Shown: one piece after another, positions 34,994 to 48,070 of the stretch
How the letters are laid out: each line of letters begins with the position of its first letter
Numbering within the stretch: position 1 is the first letter of the stretch
Origin: Sphagnum compactum
Lineage: Eukaryota; Bryophyta; Sphagnopsida; Sphagnales
NCBI GenBank assembly: GCA_965153455.1
Contig: OZ234496.1
Span: forward strand, 4,783,207-4,847,206
DNA length: 64,000 nucleotides
Direction: 5' to 3'
Position numbers and translations under genes: made by a program
The notes under the pieces: generated by a model
What the model was told of the DNA's origin: nothing
The model's database searches: none
Seen by the model: only the letters and a program-made list of their open reading frames with translations

Positions 34994-36150
34994 ATTTTGG
35001 GGTTCTCTGGCCAAAGATGACATCTCTTAGGCTCTTTTATCACCTTTATCTTCGCTCTTTTCACCCATCTGAAGCTCAATGTGTGTTTGTCTTTTTTGTT
35101 TTGGGGTCTTTGATCTTGTATCATGTGTGGCATTTTCTAGATTGTTTTGTGCTTCCTATATGTTTGTTCATTCAAAAGGCTTGCTTGTCCACTTCAATTT
35201 GATACTTCATTCTCTTGAATTTCGACGTGTTTTGTGACTCATTTCAGGCATCTCCATTTGTGTCTTTTCTCAAGACCCTGCTGAAGCTTATGTTATACCT
35301 CGTCAACCTGACAAATGTGTCAAGCACTGATGTCCACTGACATTTCGTAATCTGTCCCAGTTTTCATGACATTGAAGTGGGAAAATTAAATTGAATGATA
35401 TGTTTCTCCTTTTGGTGTTGCCTCTTCTTTTATTGGTGATTCTTTTTCTAGTATTTGTTGAGCTGGAAGTTGGCAACCCCGGGTGCTTCCAATCTTTTGG
35501 ATGTTGGCTTTATGATCCAAACCTTGTCCCCTAGAGCAAGAACTTGGATAGCCTGAAGCAGGCCCCAGCATACCCAATCTGTTGATTTGCTTGATCTCTT
35601 CAATCCACTCAGCTGGAATTACAATATGAAGATGTGGATGAAGTGGAGGGAAGTCAAGGATCTTGGCTACAATATTTCAGTTCTTCTGTGCAGGAGAGTA
35701 CACTTCACTTTCTGCTGTGAAATGTGCTTGGATGATACCCACGCCACCACTTACATAAATTCAGGTTTGCAAGTTCACTAGGATGACAAGACATGCTTTT
35801 TGTGAGGGTCTTCAATTGCTGTGATGAAACAATTAAATAAGCACAGTGTTCTTGTGTTTCAGTTTTGAGATGCTGCAGTTGTTCATCATCAATAGCTTGC
35901 ATTTTCTCTTTTGTTCTTTGAGATCTAGTTGCAAATATTTGTGTTCTGCTACTGGCAAAGAGGCCAACCCCAGTATGTGCTATGTTTTCCAGAAACAAAT
36001 TGGAGTGAAAAAAACTAGCTCTAACAGGATAAGTGGTTATGGGTACGGATGGCATGCTGTCTTCAGTTTTGAATTTTTTGACATTTATTGGACCAAGAAT
36101 AAGTGAACTTAAGCAAAAAAGGATTTGAATTGAGGGAATACGTTTCAGTA
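34994..36150 (+). other. ROCO 3' flank and spacer to the USP pseudogene
   Basis: Pyrimidine-rich sequence after the ROCO stop probably contains the 3' untranslated region; no unambiguous poly(A) signal can be fixed. A minus-strand open stretch at 35,705-36,244 overlaps the beginning of the USP pseudogene and has no recognisable domain, so I treat it as chance. Confidence 0.4.
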
Positions 36151-36540
36151 ATGCCTCCCTCAATGGGGATGGGTGACTGGAAAATAGCACTAGCTGTGGA
36201 TCTGAATGATGAGAGTGATTATGCTGTGAGATGGGTGGTGGCAAATTATCTCTGTCCGCGGTACCCTGTCATGATCCTCATGTCAGACCAACAAGTGTTC
36301 TTTATGGAGCAGATTGGGGGCCATCAGATCAAATATTGGCCTCTGACAAAGAATTCCAACAAAAGATGGAAGAGGACTTTGATGTTCTCAATGCTGCCAA
36401 GAGCACTGACATTGCAAAATCACATCTGGAGGTGAATATCCCATATAATCCATAGACAGTGAAAGAACATGATATGAAGGAGCAGATCTGTCTGGAGGTT
36501 GTGTGCTTGGTAGTCAATGCCATCATCATGGAGAGTCAAG
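36151..36540 (+). pseudogene. Universal stress protein (UspA domain) pseudogene, exon 1
   Basis: The frame starts MPPSMGMGDWKIALAVDLND, then ESDYAVRWVVANYL, the beta1-alpha1 part of a plant UspA domain. At about 36,279 one nucleotide is missing, and the next frame continues HVRPTSVLYGADWGPSDQ, QKMEEDFDVLNAAKSTDIA and LEVNIPYNP. A TAG stop at 36,453 is followed by VKEHDMKEQICLEV and VNAIIMESQG. It ends at a GT donor (36,541), so an intron followed, but no second exon with the nucleotide-binding GSRG-x9-GS motif was found. Plant USPs of this type bind ATP or AMP and respond to stress. This copy is inactive unless the two lesions are assembly errors. Confidence 0.85.
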
Positions 36541-37065
36541 GTACACATTGTTCTTTGCTGTGTTCACTTTCCAAAACCCTCTTGTTTGTAGTCATTTTTT
36601 TGATCACAGTTCTGCTATATACTTTATACCTGGTTTATTGGAGAAAATTGTGTGAGAGGTGGGATGATGAAGACTAATTTTGTGATCTTTCAAAACTCCA
36701 AGAGGAAAATGATTTCCACCAGCCTATATCATAAGAATGCTTGTCAAAATGAAGTCTGGAGCACTATGCTATTTGTAGTCAAGTAGGCAGCCAGACTGAC
36801 TGTATTGATGAATGTCCAACATAAATTCTGGTTTCGCCAAGGCTATGCAGTCTGAAAGCCATTCTGTTTTTTGTTATCAAAGTAGCAAAAGTGTAGATTA
36901 AGGGGTGTCATTATGTTTGTTTTAGATCAGGGAATATATATAGGCTGCTTTACTTGCAATGGCATCAAAATGAAGCTTTGGTACACAATTTTCAAAAAGG
37001 TTCATTCAGGCCATTTACAATTTCGGCTAACAAATTATTAGACGGAGTTTTGAAAGGTGTTACAT
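36541..37065. other. Spacer after the USP pseudogene, no gene recognised
   Basis: The open frame continuing from the exon to 36,677 looks like intron read-through. It contains a hydrophobic stretch, but I see nothing else identifiable. Confidence 0.35.
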
Positions 37066-37865
37066 GGGAGTTGTCCAATCTATTATGCACCCATGTGTTC
37101 TGTTTGCAAAATTGCTAGGCAGCTACTGTTGTAAGGTGGAGTGCTATATGGAGAAAAGGAGCGCATGAGTTTCATACCTTGTATGCTCCTACAATTGGCA
37201 CTGTATCTAGGCAAAACTCAACACCAAATGACGGTAGGTCATGAAGCTAGAAATTTTAGTGGTTCTGCTGTGAGGTAAGTTATAAGCACTGTACAATTAA
37301 TCATTGGAAAGCTATTGGCTCAGTGATCTCATGGGCCACATATACCACAGCAACCTTGTTACTTCCAGCTACTAATAAATTTCTTTCACAAAGAAGTAGA
37401 CTCTGAAAGAGCTTGATTTAAAAATACATAATGGGATCCAGGAAAGTTAATTAGACACATTTCTTAAAAGGTTTTCTTAGATCTAGAGAGTTGTCCAGTC
37501 TATTATGGACCCATGCATTCTGTTTGCACACTTGCTGCAACACAAGTATTATTATTGTATGGTTGACTTTGATATGGAGAACAGGAAAGCATGAGTTTCT
37601 CACCTTGTGTGCTCCTAGAATTGGTGATGTATGGATGCAAAACTCAACACCAAATGACATTGCCATGACTTTTTAATAGCTGTTAATTGAGGCTAGAAAA
37701 GTTGGGGGTTATGCTTGGAGGTCAGTTATAAGTACAAGAATTAGGCTTTGGAAAGTGATTGGGTCACCCATCTCATACGCCACGTATACCAGCAACATTA
37801 TCTCTCCCAGCTATGAATATATCTCTTCTACACAATAATTGAATGATGAATCCCAAAGACCAGGA
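37066..37865 (+). repeat. Tandem segmental duplication, two diverged units of about 0.4 kb
   Basis: Unit A (37,066-37,420) and unit B (37,487-37,865) share, in order, TTGTCCA(A/G)TCTATTATG, CCCATG(T/C)(G/A)TTCTGTTTGCA, AAAACTCAACACCAAATGAC, GTTATAAG, TTGGAAAG and ATCTCAT(A/G)(C/G)G(C/G)CAC. They are direct repeats about 420 bp apart and non-coding. They may contain the lost downstream part of the USP locus, but this cannot be shown. Confidence 0.75.
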
Positions 37866-38478
37866 TTAAACAGATGGTATTGGACAGGGAAAAGTTCAGT
37901 GAATTTGCAGTCCACAGACAAAGCATAGATGCATAGATGCTTCAGTTAAGTAATTTGGACCAATAGTTCATTGCAAGTGCATGACCAAATCCTGTATCTT
38001 ATGCCACCAATTGGCTTTGAAGAATGTAAAGCAACACAGTATGTGAGATAGGTGTAATGTAGATTTTTAAAAAAAAAGCAAACCTGCGGTATATTTTTCC
38101 ATGTGAATTTACTCCTTGGTGTTTGAAGAATTAATGGACCAACTGTGTATTCTCCAATTTCCTTGTAGAAGTTGTTCCAATCTTTTCTACTTATGTTAGT
38201 TCTTTGTCTTTCAAGTACTAAGAAAGATTGTAAATGTTGCTTTGAAAGATGGTGGATGGCCTTTTTCAAATTGTGATTGAAAAATTGGATAAGAAGAATT
38301 TTCAAATTTGGAAAAAAATTAAGATTATTAATTTCTTGGTGGGCAAGGATTATTGGGAATTCATAATTGGTGAAACAAAAATTTATTCTCCTAGAAAATC
38401 CTACAACATAATAAATTCAAGTTAGCAAATCTTGACATGAAAAAAAGGGAAAATTTTATACTAACTTTCTATGGACGT

Positions 38479-41259
38479 TACTAAAAAAATACTAGGTTTT
38501 TATAACCATTCAATTTGTGACTACTTGTGACTATTTATTGTTTGCAACTATCAATGGTTATATTTCTTCAACTATTTTTAGCATTTGGTTCTGCTTATAA
38601 CCATCTTGTGACTAATGTTTTTTTCATTCTTCCATTTGAACAACTTTTAACATGATTTCCATGCAGAAACACCCATCTATGGCCCATTAGTTACAAATGT
38701 GGTCAAATGACTTGCAACCTTATGAGTCTTCAAAGTTTATTTAATGTATTTCAAGGTGTATGGGTTTATATTAATGTATTAAATGCATTTTATTCATTAA
38801 TATATGGTTGGAAACTATGATATACGTATGTGTTGATAGGTTACGTATAATGCTTGTATTCTTTATAGATATTATGATTATTTTTAAGTCATACAAAAAA
38901 TAAAAATAATTAAAATAAAAATAAATTATCAAAATATAGTAAAATCACCATAATTGTAGTAGTAATCCATTAATTGTACTAAATATAATTTATATTTAAA
39001 GTTAATATTTTAAAGAATATTTTACATTAATATTTGAAATAATAATAATAATTTTATTGTACCTACATTATTTCATGTAGTTATTGTAATTATAGTAAAT
39101 TAATTATATTGATTTAATTTGTTGATCACTTATACTCACTTATTTAAAATAAAAAAATAAAAAAACATAAATTTTTTCACTAATTACTCCTTTTTTAGTT
39201 AAAATTAAATTATTCATTTATATTTATTTTAAAATATATTTAGAATATTCACAATAATTTTACACTAATTAGTAATTGATTTAAAATAAATATTTAAAAT
39301 ATAACATCAATAAAAACATGTAATTTTTTGTTATAATATTACATTTTACAATAATATTTAATATTTTGTGTAAGAAAAACATTTTAATAAAAGAAAATAA
39401 ACATTAAACACAGTAATTGCATATTACTTATGTAATATGCAATTATAACTAATTTATAATTTAACTTGTTGTTCATAATTTAGAACTTATAACTTATAAA
39501 AACTATTTCTACAAATAATAATCTTAGTGTAATGAAAGAAATTGATGTAATTATTGTATATAAAGAATTTAAGTTCCCTTGAATGATTGTTTCTATTATT
39601 TATAATTATTTATTTAAAATACATAAATGTTTTTACTACGTTTATTTTAGAACTGATTACTAATGCTTTTGAATTAGAAATAATAATTACTGTATTTAAA
39701 GTATAAATACTAAAAATCATCTTAATTTATTTCTTTATACATTAATTACAATAGTTTCATTATTTATAATTGAACTGAATGTTTCAGTACTTAGAGCTTG
39801 CAATTTTAATTTATAATCTGATTTTAAATTTTTAAATTAATTTTATTATAATTCGAGTAATTAATATTATTTATTTATTTCTAGGGATTATATTACAGTA
39901 AATGAAAGTATTTACGTATATATAGTAAATAATTGTTACTACATCATAAGTTGAATAATTTGATTGTAATTAGAATCATTTAACGTAATTTCTACATATG
40001 ATTGTATTTATTAATATAGTTACTTATTGATAATGAATAATTACATTGGAACTAAAATTGTATACTAAATGTTGATATTTTGAAATTAATGAAAAATAAA
40101 TTTCCCAATGACTATTGTAATTGATATTAGTATTATTATTATTATTATTATTATTATACTTTACATTGAAATATATTAACATAGTTCAAAAATAATTATA
40201 ACTAGGGAAATAATAATATGAATAACAATAAAATTGTTAGTCTTAGGTACTTATGAGATACATTAATAATATTATTGTTCTATATACTTATTCAGTATTT
40301 AGTTTTTATTCATTATAATAATCAATTTAATAATTAGCATATAAGAAAATATTTTTAATATTTATTATTTATTATTTTGATAATAAATTATTATAATTAC
40401 TATTTTTATAGAATAGATTTGTTATTTTTATTTATGTGATGCTATTATTTAATTTTAATTCTATAATTTTGTAAGTTAAAAATATTGATGGTTTGTTATT
40501 ATATGTTAAAAATTTATAAGTTAACTAATTAATTAAAAACGATTTTTTTCATTAATTAATTAGTTAGTCACTTACCTATGTATTTATGTAATAAAAAATA
40601 AAACTAAGGATAAAAAATATGGAGTAAACCTTTTAATTGGAAGTGGTTTGCAACTAAAATATCTAATTGTAACATGCTTTGTAATTAAGTTCCACCTCTA
40701 AAACATTTCTTACAAGTTTTGTGTTCCATTCTCATTTTGAAAAGTATATAAAGAAAGTTTTTTGTGTTACATTTTCATATCTCAAAACATGTGCCATTTG
40801 GGATGAACCAATTAAAAAGGCTTAACCCAAAATGTTAAGGAAATAATTATGTACCTATCCCTTAGCTACCCTACCTTTTTAACCAACCTACCAACCTATT
40901 TACTTACATATCTACATACGTGGTAGATATATAGCCTAGGTAGTTAGGTGTATAGTTTGACCAAATAGGTAGGTAAATTTTTCATACCTATTTACCTAAT
41001 TCAACATGTTTACATACATGTCTACCTAAATTGACTTTGGACAAACTTAATTCATATGCCACATGACATCTTTTGATTTTGCCACATGTCAAAATTTGAA
41101 ACCATGCAAATATATAGATTACATATTTAGATTATTTTTGAATTGTAACCTTGAATGGGCTTAGAAAAACTTATAATTAGTTTCCAGTTCAAGAAACATT
41201 TCACAATTTCCAAAAATTGATTATATTTTGCATAAATGAAAAAATGAGAATCGCTAGTA
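38479..41259. mobile_element. CACTA-like element 4, inserted in the Copia gag
   Basis: Gag similarity stops at about 38,478 and resumes at about 41,266. The interval begins TACTAAAAAAATAC and ends GAATCGCTAGTA, degenerate versions of the CACTA ends. It contains the family marks in the same order as the element at 891-4,307: subterminal TTGTGACTA motifs, a long AT-rich core (38,850-40,610), a block with AAAGTATATAAAGAAAG at about 40,740, GGGATGAACCAATTAAAAAG, then ACCTACC tracts and a GCCACATG. Flanking triplets (CGT, TTT) do not match, so the borders or target duplication are eroded. No transposase is seen. Confidence 0.65.
40132..40158. repeat. ATT trinucleotide microsatellite
   Basis: About eight to nine uninterrupted TAT/ATT triplets inside the AT-rich core of CACTA-like element 4. 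Confidence 0.9.
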
Positions 41260-41774
41260 TTTCATTTGGCAAAGGTTCCTAAGAAAACGTTTTCTATTCA
41301 AATACTAGAAGAGGTAGAAGTGGTAGAACATCATGTCAAGGTCATGGTGGAGGACAACATGGTAACCATGGCAAACATCATGAACAATAAGAAAGTTAAT
41401 CCCATGGAGGTGGAAGAGAAAACCTTAAAAGAACAGGGAGTTGTGGAGGCTGCGGTAAAAGTCATTGAGGTCAATAATCAAATAGTGGTTCAAATTGCTA
41501 TTATTACAGGAAACCTAGACACATGATAAAAAAAAAATTATCAAAGGGAACATGAATGAGGAATGGGATGTTGCAACAAGGCAACTATGCATCAACAAGT
41601 AATCAAGGTGATGAACAACTTTTTGTGATGTAGCATATGACAAACTCAATGACAAAAATGTCCTAGATTAATGTTTAGCCTATGGATTTTTGGAATTCAA
41701 ATCACATGATTAGCCATAAATAATGGTTTAGAGAAGTGAGTAATTTGTGAACACCAAAGTTAGTAGAAACTATT

Positions 41775-42660
41775 GATGATATTGGGGTGCAAATGGGATA
41801 ACATGAACCACACCCGCCCTTTTGGGATTGTTTTTGGATTATTTTATTCTTGGAATATTTCACAAAAAGATTCAAAATCTCTTCCCAAACCGAACATGAT
41901 AAATACTTGTACTTGTTTTTTTTTTTTTGAACAAAAATATCGAATTATTCGTCACCCGTCCCTAACTTTTCTCGTTCAGGAGGAACAATGAGATACATGC
42001 GGTAGAAAAATTACGTCAATTAATTGAAATGCCTTTCGTGTGGGTCGGAACTTACCCCGCTTTTCTTTTTCGTTTGACTTTCCCAAAACAAAATTTTTGG
42101 GGAATTCCAATTCAAAAAAAAAAATTCCAACAAAGATGTGAATTAATTCTATCATTCGCTTCGGTTTCTATTTCATTTTCAAAGAGGCCGTTGTTTCCAT
42201 TTTTCTCATTTTTGTAAAGCTTTTACAGAAGAACTTTGAAATATTCTTGGCAGGATTTAACACTACAGAAAAGGAAGCAAGCCAAGACTTTCAAGTTGAC
42301 TTTTCCTTATTTTGTCTCCATTTCATTTATTTTGAACTCTTCTATATAACTTTTTAAATTTAAAAAAAAATATGTGATAATTTTATTTATAGTATTTTGA
42401 TAAGGCTTGCATTAAAAATTTGTCAAAATCTGTCATTTAAAAAAAATGCAAGTCATTAAACATGTCCTTTTACTGCTTTAAAACATTAATTACAATGTTT
42501 TATTAGTGATTTTTCATATTTCTATTCATTTGATTAATTTCAAATTTATTTACAAGTTCCCATCATTATTATGAATGTCATCATATAAGTAAATCCTACA
42601 ATTTCAACATGAAATTAAATTACATTTTCAATAACATGGAACATTAAGCATTAGTTACAT
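41775..42660 (+). other. Foreign segment inside the Copia relic
   Basis: The protease-side sequence ends at about 41,775 (KLVETIDD) and Copia coding similarity resumes at about 42,666 (IAHPIAQV). Between them, 41,780-42,250 differs in texture: it has CACCCGTCCC, GTGGGTCGGAACTTACCCCG and an open stretch at 42,029-42,217 encoding MPFVWVGTYPAF and KQNFWGIPIQKKK. I cannot assign it; an organellar fragment is one possibility. The rest is AT-rich filler. Confidence 0.45.
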
Positions 42661-45650
42661 TTGTTTTGGTACATGTTATCATGACTGCACCCATTGCACA
42701 TCCCATTGCACAAGTTTGCAAGGTGTCATTGTTCATGCAAGATGGGCAAACAAAATATTTCAAGGATTTATTTCATGTTCTAACCATAACCTTAGTTTTG
42801 ATAGGTCAATTGGTGGAGCAAGGTTTGCAAGTGATATTCAATGATGATGGATGTTTTGTGGACGACATGAAGAACCAAGGTCAATTGATCTTAAAAGGGA
42901 AAAAAATGAAAGGATGTTTACATTGGATGTGAACATGTTGAAGTGAATTCCATAATGTTTGCACATGGAACAATAATTGAAAACATTGGAATTTGGCACA
43001 AGCGGATCGGCTATGTCAATCCACAACATCTTAAGTCGATGTGAAACCAAAATCTTGTTGGAAATATTTTCAAATTAGGAGCAAAGGAGTGATGCCAAAG
43101 GTATGTGATACATGCCAATTGGGGAAATGAATTATACATCCATTCTTAGTTTAAACAATTCATATGAGTTGGAGACTTTTGGAAGTGATCCATTTGGATG
43201 TGTGGACCACAAAAATGGAGTCCATTGGAAGATGCAAATATTACATTAGCTTCATTGATGACCACATAAGGAAGGTGTGGGTTTATTTCATAAAACACAA
43301 AAATGAAGTGTTTCAACAAATTTTTAATTTCAAAATGATGGTTGAGAAGGAAAAAACATGGACGTCAAAAACCTATGGTCTCATGGATGGGGAAAATACT
43401 TCTCAAATGAATTTAATGAATATTTAAAGAAACAATGTATTCAAAAAAATATTTATGCAATTATTCCCCATGACAGAATGGAATTTCTGAAAGGAAGAAC
43501 ATGCACATTTCAAAGATAACACATGCCATGTTAAATAAAAAAACTTGCCAAATTACTTATGGATAGAAACGATCACAACTATAGTTTACATCATGAACCA
43601 AACGCACATTATTGTGGTTCATGGGATGACATTCGAAGAAAAATATATGTAGGCAAGAAACCAAATGTTTCACACCTTAGAGTGTTTGGTTGGTTTGCAT
43701 ATGTGCATGTCCTTAATGAGAAGAGAACAAAATTAGACCCAAAGGTTAAGTAATGCATCTTCATTGGATATTCCTTAAAACAAAAAGGGTGTAGATGTTT
43801 CAACCTTTCCATTCAAAAGTTGCAAATGAATAATGATGTTTTCAATGAGATGGCTAACTAGTATTCACTAATGAACATCACAAACTTACTAGGTTTCATA
43901 GGTTCATACAAATTTCATGCGAAATTCGATTTTCATAAGTTGGTACAAAAATCACATGAATTTCATATTATGATTAAGATGGAAGATATTTATATGTATT
44001 CAATATCTTGAATATTCAAACAAATGAGACATTATTTTTGAATGACATACATGAATGTTCACATCTAATACATAAAAATCACATAGTTTTATGCAAATTT
44101 ACATCATGATAATTGCACGGATTTAGTTCAAATGTAAATTGTAAGTACTTCCCATCAATACATCATAAGTAGAAATGACACTTCATTTATATAAAAATAA
44201 AAAATATATTTTTTGTGCCATTTTTGCATTTTGAAGCCCATAGGTTTTGCATGGACATATTATTTTATAATTTTTGCATAGACTCTATTGAAATTTCCTG
44301 ATATTAGAAATTTGTGATGAAGGTGGTAAAAGATGGAAAGGTGTTAAATGGGCAAGTTTCAAAAAAATGTAAAGTATGAATCACAAATGAATACTGGACC
44401 ACAATAATTTTCCATTAATGGTTCCAATAATATTCCATGGAAAAAAAATTGTGATTTTCAAGCATTATTCATGATGGTGCTCAAACATCATTTGGAAACT
44501 TTCATGTGGATGATGAAGTTAGTGATTCAAGGAAAAATGTGGATGAAAAATTAGGAGTTTTTTCAATTGTAATCCATAGAGCTCAGATGACCAAAAAAAC
44601 TTTGAAGACACTTGACAACAACAATGGAATATAAACATCCAAATGAGTTGAGTATCATGTACAAAGGCTCACATATGATGGATTTGTAGTTCATCATTAT
44701 GTATACATGATGAAGGTTATACAAGAAGTAAAAGTCACTTGTTTTGAACAAATAGTTTGAAACCCTAAATGGGAAAATGCCATGGATGAAAAAATGGTAG
44801 CATTGGATACCGATGCCACTTGAGAATTGGTGACTTTACCCAAGGGAAAAAAAAAATTGGGTGTACAAAGTCAAACATAATGTGGATAGATTTATAAACA
44901 AGTATAAAACAATGTTGGTTACTAAAGGTTCCATTCAAACCTGTAACATAAACTATGAAGAAACTCATAACCTAGTTGTTAAGATAACAATAGTAAAAAT
45001 TGTAATCTTTGACAAAAAAAATGGCAACAATATAGCTAAATTGTGAATGTGGACAATGGGGAATGATTTCTTCTTACAAGTGAACTTTACTAGTATTTGG
45101 ATGCCCATTTTCCTTTACATGTGTGTAAGGATTCAACTTGGGTTTCCACAAATGTGAAAACCCTCCTTCCAGTGTGTTTGCAATTTGGTTGATTACAATT
45201 ATGTTATAATAATAGTCTTCTATCATGTTCCTTGGAAACTCTATTATTTGTTATAGTGAATGTTGGTTATCTTGTTTTTATCTTATTAAAAGAGGTGATC
45301 ATGGCATGTAGGCCCAATTGGGGAAGTTCCTTGGATCAACCATGCACCACACTCCTTGTGCTATGTATTAGCTTGAAATTTTACCCATGGAACAAGCATC
45401 AAGGCTTCAAACTAGAAGTAGAACAATTGACAAAAGAAATTTTTGATTATGATTTGTAAGTTATAGTTATAGGGAATGATCCAAATATGAGCCACATAGG
45501 ATCTCAAAGAAGGTCAACTCCCTAGGAGGACAACTAGATGACACTCTTTTCATTCTTTTCAAATGTATTGATGTTATCAAATGAACCCTTCATGGGAAAC
45601 AAAACAAAACAATTCGAATTCCTCATACATGGTACCAAATCAAGCTAGAT

Positions 45651-47834
45651 AAATTATAATAGATCTAAATCTTGTTAAGTAATGTAGAAGAAGGTTTCAA
45701 GGAATGCAAAAGACCACAAAACAAATCCAATCAATACCACCAACTTTAGAAGATTCTTGTTGCCTTTGTTTCTAATCAACCAAACTCGTAGCTAAAAATC
45801 ATTTTGGCTGTTTAAGTTTTAACACCTTTACATGGTCAATCAACTACAAAATGATTAATGTGTCAATGCATCAGTTCTCTGCAAAAATCAAACTATAAAA
45901 ACAATAATATATATGATTATATTATCTAATATCTAGATAATCAAATATCAAATATTTAGATAATATAAATGAAAATTTGTTAATATTGTGATTGAATCTA
46001 AAATATGATGATTTATCTCTATTTTTGTTCAATGTTTCATTGTTTCTTGGCAATATCACATGAATTGTTGGCTTCAAAATAATGTGTGAAGAGTAGGTAA
46101 AATGTTTGAGGCAATTTTTTTGACAAAGTCACATATTCCAACCCATTCAATTTGGATTTGGTAACATTGTAACCAAAAAAGAAGTGGCACGAAGCTTCAA
46201 ATAGTGAGCTAAAAATCAACTAGTCACCTCACTCAAAACAACATTTTTATTTTGTTAGACAATACACATTCTACAAATACAAATAATCCCAACTACATTA
46301 CAAACATTATCTCCCAATAATAAGCACTTTTGGGTTGCATTGATAGGATTGTGCAAAATGACGAATGTCTCACATGCAACTAAACACACCACAAACTTTC
46401 TAACATCGAAATGGATCAAATGTTCAATGTACACCTCTCCAATATTCTTATCTAGGTGTCATTTTAACATTGCCACATGTATTACAAATTCATTAAACAA
46501 TTCACATGCCTATGGCCATAATTTTTATGGACTTCCATTTCTTTCTAAACCTAAATCCAAAAGCTAATTGTGTTTTCAATTTTGCGACAAACCTCTTTGA
46601 ACCCTTTTCACACAAATTTTTAACATAACATCATCCCCCATGCAACTCACAACATGCCCCGACAATCCACTTTGATTCTCCAACCTATTAACACATTCAT
46701 TAACACAAACAAACAAAATGCCAACTTCCCATCCCAACAACCTTTTTTATGTTTTCTTGGCAATTAATGGGACTTGACAAACCATGAACTTAAACTTTCA
46801 TCATCCTTATTCCTTATCCAATAGCTAAAGAACACAATTCACAACTACCTATATTTGTCCCTACCCACTCAATCATGCATTCTACGTCATGGAAGTAACA
46901 AAGGATACAAACCATGAAACACAAATCCTTCCAAGAGAAAAAAACACAAGTACTTATATTTTCACATTAACAATCCCCATGTCTTCATCACAATCCCCTT
47001 GCACCATTTATCTCCTCAATTTGTCTTTATCTCCATTGCCATATCCTCAACACCAACATCATCAATAGATTTCCAACAACCAACAACAAACTAAAAAAAG
47101 AAAAACACAACTAGTGAGGTCCTCAATATGAACTCTACTGACAGGGGTAGTTGGGTTTAAGGAATTGGGTCACCAAGCTTTGTATGGCACCCTCGATCTA
47201 CTTCTAGTGGTAAGGTGTTGTATACACAAGTGAATATGTAGCCTTGTGTAAAGGACATGGCTCAACAACACTTAAAGAAGGTTAGCACTAAAGGGAAGCA
47301 TTCAAGAAATTCAACCATGCTTGGAATGAAAGATTAACTATGCATTTTACTACTATTGAATTTGCCCAAATGTTTTCTCTAATTTGAGTAGCAATCACAT
47401 AAAACATTACATTAATAATGTAAATCAATGATTTTTATTTGTGACATCTATTCTATATCTTATTAAACCATAATTATTGTTCCTTGCAAAAATTTATGAA
47501 ATTGTTAAGATTTTTGGAGGATTTTGGGAAATTTCGAACTTCCTTCTTTTGAAATTCTTATTTAACTAATAGGTCCTAATGGGTCACCAACATGTGATAG
47601 GATTCCTAGATTTTTTCGTTCTCTATTTGTCTTGTAGACAAATTTTGGCTAAACCTTTTTTTGGTTGATCACCACTTTTGGTGCAACATGAGAAATGAAA
47701 GACAAAACACTAATATTGCAACCTTCCATCCTCTTGCATTATTCAACATTAACAAATATATTCACTAACAAGCAACAATGAACATCCTTTTTCTACAACA
47801 TTTTTGTCATAGGAAGACAACACCTTAAAGTTAT
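45651..47834. other. Degenerate repeat DNA, no gene recognised
   Basis: AT-rich with some C-rich stretches around 46,600-47,080. The segment 47,115-47,175 resembles the left end of the window (29-90), and 47,740-47,830 resembles 17,260-17,350. No conserved coding region or RNA gene was found. Confidence 0.35.
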
Positions 47835-48070
47835 TATCACATAAGGATCAACATATTTGGCCACAAAATGCCTTGCCATGTATGGCTCATGTGATGTGTG
47901 TGATAGGTTATAGTTGATGTGTGGATCACATAAAGGACTTGGCTATACACAAGTGTTAGGAGATGATGAAATTGAAAAACCTTGTTATATAGTGAAATTA
48001 CGAGTTGGGAGAAAATGAAGAAGGTCTAGAAGTTGTGTGGTCACATCACAGTTGATAGGGTCAACTTTTT
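47835..48070 (+). repeat. Dispersed repeat, copy 2 (partner at 18,940-19,165)
   Basis: It carries the same ordered phrases as copy 1: AAGGATCAACATAT, GTGTGATAGGTTA, TGTGTGGATCACATA, GTTAGGAGA and AAAAACCTTG, then a GGTCACA. Direct orientation. Confidence 0.7.

Larger units (their letters stand above)
38280..45650 (+). mobile_element. Decayed Copia (Ty1) LTR retrotransposon, interrupted
   Basis: Fragments appear in the order gag - protease - integrase - reverse transcriptase, which defines Copia. Gag is KLDKKNFQIWKK and VGKDYWEFIIGET (38,285-38,370), then at 41,266 a glycine-rich region in another frame and a ruined CCHC knuckle (NCYYYRKPRHM). The protease-like part has WNSNHMISHK (about 41,690). 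Integrase parts include GIWHKRIGYVNPQHL-like sequence (about 43,000), IHLDVWTTKMESIGRCKYYI, SFIDDHIRKVWVYFIKHKNE and VSHLRVFGWFAYVHV. RT parts are NPKWENAMDEKMVALDTDAT and YKVKHNVDRF (about 44,760-44,900). Many stops and frameshifts are present and no LTRs can be paired. Insertions lie at about 38,479-41,259 and 41,775-42,660. Confidence 0.85.

Noticed and set aside
35705-36244. 179-codon minus-strand frame
   Set aside because: It overlaps the start of the USP pseudogene antisense, has no known domain or hydrophobic pattern, and is probably chance in a less AT-rich region.
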